Shown: positions 26,553 to 35,175 of the stretch, in pieces
Position numbering within the stretch: the first letter of the stretch is position 1
Layout: each line of letters begins with the position of its first letter
Assembly (NCBI GenBank): GCA_902576415.1
Contig: CACGVZ010000004.1
Coordinates: 1-64,000 of the forward strand
DNA length: 64,000 bases
Direction of reading: 5' to 3'
Origin: an uncultured Prochlorococcus sp.
GTDB lineage: Bacteria; Cyanobacteriota; Cyanobacteriia; PCC-6307; Cyanobiaceae
The notes under the pieces: model-generated
The model's input: only the letters and a program-made list of their open reading frames with translations
The model's database searches: none
What the model was told of the DNA's origin: nothing
Translations under genes and position numbers: made by a program

Positions 26553-27811
26553 TTAACAGAAGACGCTATAAGAGTGTATTTATCTTCTTGAATAAATTTC
26601 GTAATATCCTGGAAATTATCCAAGTCACTCCAATATTTTAAATTATTTTCTAAATCATTAATTGAATACTTTCTTCCCCATAGAAGTTCATTTCCAAAGA
26701 ACGAGGAAAGCTGCGTAGATGTCTCTAAATTAAATATATAGTTACTTTTTACAATATTTACAGCTTTTTTAATTTCATTCAAAGTTAAATTTTTATATTT
26801 TAAAAGTTCATCTATTGATTTATTAATTTGCTTTTCTACTAAATAAACGTCTTTGTTTTCACAACTAGCTTCCAAAATGAATAATCCACCTAATTCTCCA
26901 GCATTTACGTCTACATATACTGATTCAACAAAATTATTATCTTCTTTTAAACTCTTCACTAATCGACTGTTTCTTCCTACGGAGAGAATTGATGCTAAAA
27001 TTTCTAGTCCAACAATACTTTTTTGATTACTGAGATTTGGTATAAACCATGCCATAAATATTCTTGAAAACTCTAAATTATCAAAATTAATTACCTCTCT
27101 ACCATTTCTAATTTTTAGGGGAGGTTTAATTTTTGGATTTTGAAAATTTGGTAACTCATAAATAGGATTTTTATTAATCCCAGAAAGGTCACTTTTTTCA
27201 AAAATTTTATAAATATTTTCTGAGAGATTACCTGCAATCGCAATACAAGTTTTTTCAGCAATGTAATGTTTCTTATGAAATTTCACAAGGTCATTTATCT
27301 CAAGATTTTGAATACTTTGTTCGGTTCCTAGAATTGTATTGGCGTAGTTAGAGCCTACCCAAACCCTTTTTAAAAAGTAGTTATATAATTTTTCTTCTGG
27401 CTGATCATTTTGTTGTTTTATTTCATCAATTACTACCCCTTTTTCTTTCATAAATTCTTCAGTATTAAAACTTGGAGAAACAACAATATTTGTCAAAAGA
27501 GCAAGTGATTCACTAAAGTTACCTGGTGGGATGAGGACATGGTAATGTACATCATCATAACCTGTTGAAGCATTGCTTAATCCACCAAGCGATTCAATTT
27601 TATGATCAAATTCACCTGGCAAAATTTTATTAGAACCCTTAAAAATCATATGTTCTAAAAAATGAGCAGTGCCATTTTTACCAACTTCCTCGAATGAAGA
27701 ACCTGCTTTACACCATATATCAATGCTTATAAGCGGCAATTCTTTATTATCCACAAATACACATTTGGTTTTGCTTGAATGAATATGGTAGTTAACTTCT
27801 CCTACATTCAT
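26549..27811 (-). CDS. M16-family zinc metallopeptidase, catalytic subunit
   Basis: This is an insulinase/processing-peptidase family protein of 420 residues. The inverted zinc motif HFLEH is at residues 50-54, with the distal glutamate expected near EEKLYNYFLKR about 75 residues later. The GGLSNASTGYDDVHYHV region is typical of bacterial M16B enzymes. The start (MNVGEVNYHIHS) is close to the fold's first strand, so no signal peptide is seen and the protein is probably cytosolic. It is paired with the non-catalytic homologue downstream. Confidence 0.9.
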   Translation of the reverse strand: MNVGEVNYHIHSSKTKCVFVDNKELPLISIDIWCKAGSSFEEVGKNGTAHFLEHMIFKGSNKILPGEFDHKIESLGGLSNASTGYDDVHYHVLIPPGNFSESLALLTNIVVSPSFNTEEFMKEKGVVIDEIKQQNDQPEEKLYNYFLKRVWVGSNYANTILGTEQSIQNLEINDLVKFHKKHYIAEKTCIAIAGNLSENIYKIFEKSDLSGINKNPIYELPNFQNPKIKPPLKIRNGREVINFDNLEFSRIFMAWFIPNLSNQKSIVGLEILASILSVGRNSRLVKSLKEDNNFVESVYVDVNAGELGGLFILEASCENKDVYLVEKQINKSIDELLKYKNLTLNEIKKAVNIVKSNYIFNLETSTQLSSFFGNELLWGRKYSINDLENNLKYWSDLDNFQDITKFIQEDKYTLIASSVK

Positions 27812-27851
27812 TTAAATTTTCTCATTACACCCATTTTGGTACCTTTTACCC

Positions 27852-28577
27852 TTGTTGTCTGAATCTTTAATTAAAACTAAATTAACAGATCCTCTTATTT
27901 TGGACTTATTACAAAATATTAGAGAGCATAGATCCGTGCTTGAGAACCTCCAAAGTATGAAAGTCGATCCAAATCTCACCAATATAATATCGAAAGACAT
28001 AGGAAGAGAATTCTTTATAGAAAACGAATTTCATAAAGCCAAGGGATTTAGAAAGTTACATATCGAAGTGGCAGAATTTTCGAAAAACCTTAAGATCTTA
28101 CATTGTGTTTTTTTTCCAGATCCAAAGTTTGATATCCCAATTTTTGGTATGGATTTAGTAAAAATAAATGATATTGTCTCAGCTGCGATTGTTGATTTAT
28201 CACCCGCATCTAAAAATCAAGGTGTTAAATACGAAAAATTTCTTTCTGAAGTAGATAAGAGTTCTTTTACTTCATTGCGAGAGATTCCAAACTGGGGAAT
28301 GATTTTTTCAAAAAATGTATTTTTTGCCTCTTTAAAAAGTAATTCTGAAAAAAATGCTTTTTGTAGAGTTGTTGATGAATACCTCTCAATTTTGATCAAA
28401 TTGAGTAAGGAAGCCAGGCCTGAATTTAATAAGAACATTATTCAAGAGAGAATAGATTACCAAAAGAATTATTGTTTACAGCAAATGAAAAATGAAAAAA
28501 CTAGCATGGTTCTCCTAAAATATTTCGACGAAAAATGGGTTAATAACTATATAAGCAATGTACTATTTGATTTTTAA
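27852..28577 (+). CDS. pcyA: Phycocyanobilin:ferredoxin oxidoreductase PcyA
   Basis: This enzyme reduces biliverdin IX-alpha to phycocyanobilin with electrons from ferredoxin. The 241 residues carry the catalytic set at a constant offset of four from the Synechocystis enzyme: Glu72 in KLHIEVAEF, His84 in LHCVFFP and Asp101 in FGMDLV. The start is TTG. The gene overlaps the next by one base (TAATG). High-light Prochlorococcus lacks ordinary phycobilisomes, so the pigment may serve a remnant phycoerythrin or a photoreceptor. That is inference. Confidence 0.93.
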   Translation: MLSESLIKTKLTDPLILDLLQNIREHRSVLENLQSMKVDPNLTNIISKDIGREFFIENEFHKAKGFRKLHIEVAEFSKNLKILHCVFFPDPKFDIPIFGMDLVKINDIVSAAIVDLSPASKNQGVKYEKFLSEVDKSSFTSLREIPNWGMIFSKNVFFASLKSNSEKNAFCRVVDEYLSILIKLSKEARPEFNKNIIQERIDYQKNYCLQQMKNEKTSMVLLKYFDEKWVNNYISNVLFDF

Positions 28578-29491
28578 TGTATTTAAGAAGATTTCAAAAT
28601 TTATTAATTTATTTATTAATACTTTTCCCAATCCCTCTTGGAATTATTTCCTGTTCTAGCGATAACAAATCAAGTACCAAATTAAAAGAAGGAATAACTG
28701 CTGATTTTATCCCTCCAATTACAGCTGTTGCTGCACTAGGCGTACTTTCCCCTTCAGGGGAGATTAGGCAATTGGCAGCTCCGATAAGTCAGTTTGGTTC
28801 TTCCCCTCGAATAGTTGACACTTTAGTTAATGAGGGAGATTTTGTAAAAAAAGGTGATATCCTGGCAATTTTTGAAAATAGAGAAAAGTTAATTTCTGAT
28901 CTTGAAAAGAATGAAAATCTAATTAGTATTATTAACGATGAAATAGTTTTAAAGAAAGATCAAATTCAAAGGTATGAATTGGCTTTGAGTAAAGATGCAT
29001 ATTCTTTTGTACAGTTGTCTCAAAGAAAAGATGAATTATTAAAATTGCAAAAACAAAAAATCAATCTTGTTGGAGATCAAAAAAATATCAAAATAGATCT
29101 ATTTAATTCAAAACTCAGAAGCCCAATTGATGGTTTTATTCTTGGTATAAATACGAGAGTGGGTGAGAGACCTCAAAATGAAGGAGTTTTAGATATTGGT
29201 TCTAGTCAAAAGATGGAAGCTTTAATAGAGGTTTATGAATCTGATATAGATAGAGTATTTATATCTCAGAATGTTGAATTGACCAGTGAAAATGGAGGTT
29301 TCCAAAAAAATCTTAAAGGGAAGGTAATTAGGATAAGTCCTCAGGTAAAACAAAGAAAAGTTTTATCTACTGATCCAACAGGAGATGCAGATTCTCGAAT
29401 TATTGAGGTGCTCGTAAAACTAGATCAAGATTCTATAGATACCGTGCAAAATTATGCAGGAATGAAAGTGATTGCACGATTTATTCCCTAA
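28577..29491 (+). CDS. devB: DevB-like membrane fusion protein of an ABC exporter
   Basis: This 304-residue HlyD-family adaptor has an N-terminal hydrophobic segment ending IISC, a possible lipobox, followed by a polar linker. The lipoyl halves (LVNEGDFVKKGDILAIFENR and SPIDGFILGINTRVGE) flank a coiled-coil hairpin. It overlaps pcyA and devC by one base each (TAATG junctions). In Anabaena DevBCA exports heterocyst glycolipids. This organism has no heterocysts, so the substrate must be something else, such as a glycolipid or outer-membrane lipid. Confidence 0.87.
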   Translation: MYLRRFQNLLIYLLILFPIPLGIISCSSDNKSSTKLKEGITADFIPPITAVAALGVLSPSGEIRQLAAPISQFGSSPRIVDTLVNEGDFVKKGDILAIFENREKLISDLEKNENLISIINDEIVLKKDQIQRYELALSKDAYSFVQLSQRKDELLKLQKQKINLVGDQKNIKIDLFNSKLRSPIDGFILGINTRVGERPQNEGVLDIGSSQKMEALIEVYESDIDRVFISQNVELTSENGGFQKNLKGKVIRISPQVKQRKVLSTDPTGDADSRIIEVLVKLDQDSIDTVQNYAGMKVIARFIP

Positions 29492-30663
29492 TGAGTTTTT
29501 CTTTTTTAAAATTTAGAAAAATCCCATTAGCCTGGTTGTTGTTAACAAGGCAACCATTAAGGTTGGCAGTTGCTATCGCAGGAATCAGCTTTGCAGGAAT
29601 TTTGATGTTTATGCAATTAGGTTTCAGAGATGGTTTGTTTGATACAAGCGTAACTATTCATAAACTATTAGATGCTGACCTGGTTTTGATTAGTCCAAGA
29701 TCAAAAAGTTCAATAAGTATGAGTGGATTCCCAAAAAGAAGGTTGATCCAAACTCTTGCATTAGAAGATGTTGAAAAAACTACTCCTGTCAATCTTAATT
29801 ATTTACTATGGAGAAATCCCGAAAATCTTAAAACGAGATCTATACTAGCATTGGGATTTAATCCTTCTGATTCACTTCTTCTAGATGATGGTTTCTCAAA
29901 GAAAGCTTATAAATTGAGAAATCCATCGAGAGTTCTTTTTGATAAACTTTCTAGGCCTGAATTTGGACCAATTGAGGAATGGTTTTTATCAGATAAAAAA
30001 GTTGAAACTGAAGTCGCTGGAAAAAGAGTAATTGTTGAAGGTCTTGTGGAGTTGGGACCATCTTTTGGTGCAGACGGTAATTTGATTACAAGTCGAGAAA
30101 CATTCTTAAGACTTTTTCCTGCAAATCCTCCCGGAAGCATAGAAATAGGTTTGGTAAAGCTTAAAAAAGGATCTGATCCTGAATTTATTTCAAGAATCTT
30201 AAACAACTCGCTCCCTAATGATGTCCGGGTTCTCACAAAAAATCAATTTATAGATTTTGAGAAGAATTATTGGAAAAACAGCACTGCAATAGGTTTTATA
30301 TTTAGTTTGGGAGCTCTGATGGGTTTTGTTGTAGGGTGTGTAGTCGTCTATCAAATTCTTTATAGTGACGTTACAGACCACCTCCCAGAGTACGCCACCT
30401 TATTGGCGATGGGATATAGATTAAATTCTCTCTTCTTTGTTGTAGCCAGAGAGGGTTTTTTGTTGGCTTTGTTTGGTTATTTACCTGCTTATTTCTCTGG
30501 TCAAATTCTCTACTCAGTTATTAGAAGCTCTACTAAGCTACCAATTATAATGGATGCAGATAAAACAATTTTAATTTTCGTATTAGTTTTAATAATGTGT
30601 ATGGGATCAGCTGCTATCGCTATGCGCAAATTAGTTGATGCCGATCCTGCTGAAATTTTCTAA
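29491..30663 (+). CDS. devC: DevC-like ABC exporter permease
   Basis: This is a FtsX/MacB-type permease of 390 residues. One transmembrane helix near residue 25 (LAVAIAGISFAGILMFMQLGF) is followed by a large periplasmic domain. Three helices are clustered at the C-terminus (FIFSLGALMGFVVGCVVVYQ onward). It ends in the conserved KLVDADPAEIF. The gene order devB-devC-devA and the one-base overlap with devB support the DevBCA assignment. It acts in the inner membrane. Confidence 0.9.
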   Translation: MSFSFLKFRKIPLAWLLLTRQPLRLAVAIAGISFAGILMFMQLGFRDGLFDTSVTIHKLLDADLVLISPRSKSSISMSGFPKRRLIQTLALEDVEKTTPVNLNYLLWRNPENLKTRSILALGFNPSDSLLLDDGFSKKAYKLRNPSRVLFDKLSRPEFGPIEEWFLSDKKVETEVAGKRVIVEGLVELGPSFGADGNLITSRETFLRLFPANPPGSIEIGLVKLKKGSDPEFISRILNNSLPNDVRVLTKNQFIDFEKNYWKNSTAIGFIFSLGALMGFVVGCVVVYQILYSDVTDHLPEYATLLAMGYRLNSLFFVVAREGFLLALFGYLPAYFSGQILYSVIRSSTKLPIIMDADKTILIFVLVLIMCMGSAAIAMRKLVDADPAEIF

Positions 30664-30676
30664 CAATTAAATTTAT

Positions 30677-31405
30677 ATGCCTAAAGGTAATACATTAAAA
30701 AAAAATATCAAAAATGAAAAAACAGTCTCAATAAATAATTTGAGTCACTTTTATGGAAAAAATGAAAATAAAAAACAAGTTCTTAACGATGTTAATTTAA
30801 ATATTGATAAAGGGGAATTGGTTCTTTTAAAGGGACCTTCTGGATGTGGAAAAACGACACTTTTAACACTAATTGGTGCTTTGAGAACCTGTCAAAGTGG
30901 TGATTTAACCGTATTAAATAATCAGTTAAATGGAGCTTCAAGAAAAACGCGTCAGATTCTTAGAAGAAGTATTGGCATGATTTTTCAAGGTCACAATCTT
31001 CTTAGATGTTTAACAGCTGAGCAAAATGTTCAAATGGGAGCAGATTTAATAAAAGGTTTAACATATTTGCAAAGACGCGAAATTGCACGAAATTGGTTAT
31101 CAGCAGTAGGATTAGAAGAACATCATAAAAAGATGCCCAATGACTTATCTGGTGGACAGAAACAAAGAGTAGCAATTGCTCGAGCTTTATCTGCTAACCC
31201 AAAACTTTTATTAGCTGATGAACCTACTTCTGCTCTTGATAGTGTTACAGGTAGAGAAATAGTAACCCTTTTAAGAAAATTAGCTAAAGAGCAAAATTGT
31301 TCTGTACTTATGGTGACTCACGATCCAAGAATATCTGATATGGCCGATAGGATATTAAATATGGAAGATGGTAAAATATATAGTGCTCATAGTGAGCTAA
31401 TATAA
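30677..31405 (+). CDS. devA: DevA-like ABC exporter ATP-binding protein
   Basis: This 242-residue MacB/LolD-type ATPase has Walker A GPSGCGKTT near residue 53 and signature LSGGQKQRVAIARAL. Walker B is LLLADEPTSALDS and the switch is VTHDPR. The 15-residue basic N-terminal extension before SINNLSHFYGK is a little longer than usual. It is 13 bases downstream of devC and powers the same exporter. Confidence 0.92.
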   Translation: MPKGNTLKKNIKNEKTVSINNLSHFYGKNENKKQVLNDVNLNIDKGELVLLKGPSGCGKTTLLTLIGALRTCQSGDLTVLNNQLNGASRKTRQILRRSIGMIFQGHNLLRCLTAEQNVQMGADLIKGLTYLQRREIARNWLSAVGLEEHHKKMPNDLSGGQKQRVAIARALSANPKLLLADEPTSALDSVTGREIVTLLRKLAKEQNCSVLMVTHDPRISDMADRILNMEDGKIYSAHSELI

Positions 31406-31423
31406 CTAAAAGATAAAAATTTC

Positions 31424-31573
31424 ATGTCTAAGAGAAGGAATCTAAAAAAAGAAAAGCAGGAACGTAACCGAGCATATGCTAGAAAGTTCAAAAAAAGGAA
31501 ATTAAGAACTGATGGCAGACCTGATGGTGGAAATGTTACAGGTACAGCAAATAATGGCGGGGCGGCTGATTAA
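31424..31573 (+). CDS. Small basic hypothetical protein (49 aa), not in the ORF track
   Basis: An ATG-started ORF encodes a very basic helix (MSKRRNLKKEKQERNRAYAR) followed by a flexible glycine-rich tail (DGGNVTGTANNGGAAD). The charge pattern resembles a small nucleic-acid- or ribosome-binding protein, and I believe similar sequences occur in other cyanobacteria, though I cannot confirm this here. It lies 18 bases after devA and is probably cotranscribed. Confidence 0.7.
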   Translation: MSKRRNLKKEKQERNRAYARKFKKRKLRTDGRPDGGNVTGTANNGGAAD

Positions 31574-31627
31574 CAAATATCTTTTATTATTACCTTCTTG
31601 TAATCCTTCTACTATAGATATTTAAGC

Positions 31628-32545
31628 GTGACAATGAATGTAAGTATTGTTATACCAACTTACAACAGAAAACCCATACTAGAGAAATGTCTTTTCGCGC
31701 TTGAGAATCAGAAGTTGAATAAAAATACTAGTAATTATGAAATCATAGTTGTTGATGATGGATCTACAGATGGAACAAGTTTTTGGATAAATAATAATAA
31801 AGCTAATCTCCCTCATGTAGTTCTTCTTCAACAAGAACATGGGGGACCTGCATTAGGAAGAAATCTTGGGGTAATTAAATCAAAATATGAAATTATTATT
31901 TTTATTGATAGTGATCTTGTAGTTCTAGATAATTTTATAAGTTGTCATGTAGATAAGTTGCTTGCCTCTTGGAAAAAATATGATAAAAAATGTTTTACCT
32001 ATGGCTCGGTCATCAATACCTCTAATTTTCAAAATCCTCAGAGTGAAAAATATAAAATAATTGATACTTCTTTTGCTTACTTCGCGACTGGAAATGTTGC
32101 GATATTTAAAGAACTGATTTTAGGTGTCGGCCTATTTGATACCTCTTTTAGTCTTTACGGTTGGGAGGATTTGGAACTAGGAGAAAGATTAAAGAAAATA
32201 GGGACAAAATTAATTAAATGTCCAGATGCAGTTGGTTTTCATTGGCATCCCCCATTTAATTGCGAACAAATTGAATCATTAATAAATCAAGAAAAAGAGA
32301 GGGCAAAGATGGCATTAGTCTTTCATCGGAAACATCCAAATTTAAGGGTTAGATTTATGATTCAATTAACACCTTTTCATTATTTACTATGGCAGTGCCT
32401 TTGCTTGGGAGGACTTATCAGTGTTGATAGAATTCGACCATTATTGAGATTTCTTGTTAATGCCAGAAGAAATAGACTAGCTCTTGAGGTCCTTAGGATC
32501 CCTTTAAATTTGATTTACATTAAACAGTTAACTAAATCAAGATAA
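31628..32545 (+). CDS. Family 2 glycosyltransferase
   Basis: This 305-residue GT-A enzyme has the opening SIVIPTYNRKPILEKCLFAL, DDGSTDGT, GRNLGV and the metal-binding FIDSDLVV. The acceptor-site motif is GWEDLELGERL near residue 178. The C-terminal hydrophobic region may associate with membrane. The start is GTG 31628 or ATG 31634, two codons later. It probably transfers a sugar to an envelope polysaccharide or glycolipid. The proximity to the DevBCA-type exporter is suggestive but not proof. Confidence 0.85.
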   Translation: MTMNVSIVIPTYNRKPILEKCLFALENQKLNKNTSNYEIIVVDDGSTDGTSFWINNNKANLPHVVLLQQEHGGPALGRNLGVIKSKYEIIIFIDSDLVVLDNFISCHVDKLLASWKKYDKKCFTYGSVINTSNFQNPQSEKYKIIDTSFAYFATGNVAIFKELILGVGLFDTSFSLYGWEDLELGERLKKIGTKLIKCPDAVGFHWHPPFNCEQIESLINQEKERAKMALVFHRKHPNLRVRFMIQLTPFHYLLWQCLCLGGLISVDRIRPLLRFLVNARRNRLALEVLRIPLNLIYIKQLTKSR

Positions 32546-32572
32546 AAAACTTTTAGAAGTACACATCACTTG

Positions 32573-32578
32573 CTACAA
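32573..32578 (+). promoter_or_regulatory. Candidate -10 element of the rpsB-tsf operon
   Basis: TACAAT lies about 93 bases before the rpsB ATG and just upstream of the structured leader. Transcription starting near 32585 would place the whole pseudoknot in the mRNA. Confidence 0.4.
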
Positions 32579-32598
32579 TTATTGAAACAAAATCCACA

Positions 32599-32660
32599 CA
32601 TCTGACAGTTTCGGGTGATTTCAAAGTAAATTCCCAGTCAGATGGAGGCTAACCCGAAAC
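32599..32660 (+). promoter_or_regulatory. Pseudoknot-forming rpsB leader RNA (probable S2 autoregulatory site)
   Basis: Two perfect helices interleave. CATCTGAC (32599-32606) pairs with GTCAGATG (32637-32644), and GTTTCGGGT (32608-32616) pairs with ACCCGAAAC (32652-32660). The order a-b-a'-b' makes an H-type pseudoknot ending 10 bases before the rpsB ATG. Bacterial rpsB leaders are known to carry structured S2-binding regulatory elements, so feedback control by S2 is the likely job. Confidence 0.8.
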
Positions 32661-32670
32661 CTTTTAAATT

Positions 32671-33375
32671 ATGGCTGTTGTATCACTATCTGAAATGATG
32701 GAAGCTGGTGCTCATTTTGGGCATCAAACTAGACGTTGGAATCCGAAAATGTCTAAATATATTTATTGCGCGAGAAATGGAGTTCATATTATTGACCTTG
32801 TTAAAACAGCATTATGTATGAACGATGCATATAAATGGACCAGGAACGCAGCAAAAAGTGGCAAACGTTTTCTATTTGTTGGAACAAAAAAACAAGCATC
32901 TGACGTGGTTGCTCAAGAAGCTACTCGATGCGGAGCTGCTTATGTAAATCAAAGATGGCTTGGAGGTATGTTGACAAACTGGACAACCATGAAAGCTAGG
33001 ATTGAAAGATTGAAGGATCTTGAGAAAATGGAAAGTAGTGGTTCAATATCAATGAGGCCAAAAAAGGAAGCCGCCGTTCTTAGGAGAGAACTTGAAAGAT
33101 TACAAAAATATTTGGGGGGACTTAAGGGTATGAGAAGATTACCAGATGTAGTGGTTTTGGTTGATCAGAGAAGAGAATCGAATGCGGTTTTAGAAGCTAG
33201 GAAATTAGATATTTCATTAGTATCAATGTTAGATACTAACTGCGACCCGGATTTGTGTGAGGTCCCAATACCATGTAATGATGATGCAGTTAGATCTGTG
33301 CAGCTTATTTTGGGAAGACTTGCAGATGCCATAAATGAAGGCAGAAAAGGTTCTAATGCCGAAAGAAAAAATTAA
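32671..33375 (+). CDS. rpsB: 30S ribosomal protein S2
   Basis: This 234-residue protein opens [20 protein letters not shown] and contains [19 protein letters not shown] and VVLVDQRRE, all diagnostic of S2. It is the first gene of rpsB-tsf. No good Shine-Dalgarno is close to the ATG. A GGAGG sits 22 bases upstream at the a'/b' junction of the pseudoknot. Control through leader structure is therefore plausible. Confidence 0.97.
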   Translation: MAVVSLSEMMEAGAHFGHQTRRWNPKMSKYIYCARNGVHIIDLVKTALCMNDAYKWTRNAAKSGKRFLFVGTKKQASDVVAQEATRCGAAYVNQRWLGGMLTNWTTMKARIERLKDLEKMESSGSISMRPKKEAAVLRRELERLQKYLGGLKGMRRLPDVVVLVDQRRESNAVLEARKLDISLVSMLDTNCDPDLCEVPIPCNDDAVRSVQLILGRLADAINEGRKGSNAERKN

Positions 33376-33415
33376 ATCTTAAAACTTTCTAATTACTATT
33401 TTTTTTATTATTTAA

Positions 33416-34072
33416 ATGGGAAACATTACAGCAAAACTCGTAAAAGATCTTAGAGATAAGACAGGTGCAGGAATGATGGACTGCAAAAAAGCACTCAACG
33501 AGACTGATGGAAATCTGGAAAAAGCTTTAGAATGGTTAAGAAAGAAAGGTATAGCAAGTGCTGAAAAGAAATCGGGAAGAGTTGCTGCTGAAGGTTCTAT
33601 TGGGAGTTATATTCACACAGGATCAAGAGTAGGAGTTTTGCTTGAGTTGAATTGTGAAACTGATTTTGTTGCAAGAGGTGATATATTTCAATCTTTGTTG
33701 AAGGATGTCTCAATGCAGATAGCAGCATGCCCCAATGTCGAATATGTCTCAATTGATGAAATACCAGAGGAGGTAGTAGAGAAAGAAAAGCAGATTGAAA
33801 TGGGTAGAGATGATCTATCGGGGAAACCAGAACAAATTAAAGAAAAAATAGTTGAAGGTAGAATAGCGAAAAGACTTAATGAGCTAGTTTTGCTTTCACA
33901 ACCTTACATTAAAGATAGTTCCCTTACTGTTGAGGATCTAGTTACACAAGCAGCCGCAAAAATCGGAGAGAATATCAAAGTAAGACGCTTTACAAGATAT
34001 ACGTTAGGAGAAGGTATCGAAAAAAATCAGATTGACTTTGCTGAAGAAGTTGCTTCAATGAAATCAAATTAG
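33416..34072 (+). CDS. tsf: Translation elongation factor Ts
   Basis: EF-Ts exchanges GDP for GTP on EF-Tu. The N-terminal UBA-like segment is [20 protein letters not shown], then KAGI-type [13 protein letters not shown] and the core [13 protein letters not shown]. At 218 residues it is the short form typical of cyanobacteria and chloroplast-like factors, with one core subdomain shortened. It is 40 bases after rpsB and 4 bases before the next ORF. Confidence 0.97.
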   Translation: MGNITAKLVKDLRDKTGAGMMDCKKALNETDGNLEKALEWLRKKGIASAEKKSGRVAAEGSIGSYIHTGSRVGVLLELNCETDFVARGDIFQSLLKDVSMQIAACPNVEYVSIDEIPEEVVEKEKQIEMGRDDLSGKPEQIKEKIVEGRIAKRLNELVLLSQPYIKDSSLTVEDLVTQAAAKIGENIKVRRFTRYTLGEGIEKNQIDFAEEVASMKSN

Positions 34073-34076
34073 TAAA

Positions 34077-35153
34077 TTGAACTATTTCAATAACTTTGCA
34101 GAAATAGATAAAATTAACTCACAATTAGAGAGAGCAGAGATACAAAAAAGAATATTAACTAAAAATATCTATAGGGAATATGAACTTTATCTTAATCTAG
34201 TAAGAGAACTACTTTTCATCTCTGTAGAAAAAGGCCTCAATCAAATATATAGTTATCCAACAATTAATGATAATTTCTTAAATGAAAATGAATTCTATAG
34301 TCTTTTTGAAAAAAAAATAAGTAAAATAATATTTACGAATTTGCCCTTTTTAACAGTAGAACAATTAAAGATAAATGAAATTGAAAAAAATATAAATAAT
34401 CAAATTAATTTTACTATTTTTGATGGTTCAACAAAAATAAAGGATGATCAAAAAGAAAAATTTCAATATGAAGATGGTTTTCAATTAAAAGAACCCATTC
34501 AGTTCGAGATTACTGAAGACTTATCAAATACTTCTGAATATTATCAAACTCATAATTATGATAGATTCGTGTCACTTGATTTAGATAATAACCAAAATAA
34601 TAATTATTTATCTAAAAAAGATTTTTTTGAAAATTTAGGAGTTGAAAAACAATTTATTTCCTCCTTAATTGAATTAATAGGAGAAGAAAAGGTGGAGAAA
34701 ACAAGATATCAAGAAAAAGAAAATATCAATCAGATGGATAATCTACAAAAAAATCAGATTTTTAATGATTTTGATTTAATAGACAAGTCATTGGAAAATT
34801 TACTATTGAATCTTTCATATAATATTAATCAAGAATTATTCAAGGCAAATCTCATAAAAAAGATGATATCTAAAGATGCCTTTGATTACTTAGTAGGCAA
34901 AAATTTTATGATAAAACATCCATATCCTTTTGTTATTAATTTCGAATTAAACTTAAATCAGTCATCATTAATAGGCAACAATTTTCCAAGCATTATTTTC
35001 TTCAATATATCTACTGTTGAATTAGAGTATAAAAATTTAAATCTTTCTATTCAAAGGAACAAAATAAATGAGCTAAAAAATCAATTTCAGCGTTTGATTA
35101 AAAAAGAGTCATATTGGAGGCAAAAAGAAATAACTTTGAATAAGATACGTTGA
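34077..35153 (+). CDS. Conserved hypothetical protein between tsf and recG
   Basis: This 358-residue soluble protein is rich in Asn, Asp, Glu and Lys. Its N-terminal segment is helical (INSQLERAEIQKRILTKNIY), the acidic middle looks poorly ordered, and the C-terminal domain has alternating hydrophobic patches (FDYLVGKNFMIKHPYPFVIN). The start is TTG, four bases after tsf. I do not recognise a family. The tsf-unknown-recG order looks operonic. Confidence 0.75.
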   Translation: MNYFNNFAEIDKINSQLERAEIQKRILTKNIYREYELYLNLVRELLFISVEKGLNQIYSYPTINDNFLNENEFYSLFEKKISKIIFTNLPFLTVEQLKINEIEKNINNQINFTIFDGSTKIKDDQKEKFQYEDGFQLKEPIQFEITEDLSNTSEYYQTHNYDRFVSLDLDNNQNNNYLSKKDFFENLGVEKQFISSLIELIGEEKVEKTRYQEKENINQMDNLQKNQIFNDFDLIDKSLENLLLNLSYNINQELFKANLIKKMISKDAFDYLVGKNFMIKHPYPFVINFELNLNQSSLIGNNFPSIIFFNISTVELEYKNLNLSIQRNKINELKNQFQRLIKKESYWRQKEITLNKIR

Positions 35154-35175
35154 AAAAATAACTCTTTTTTCAAAT

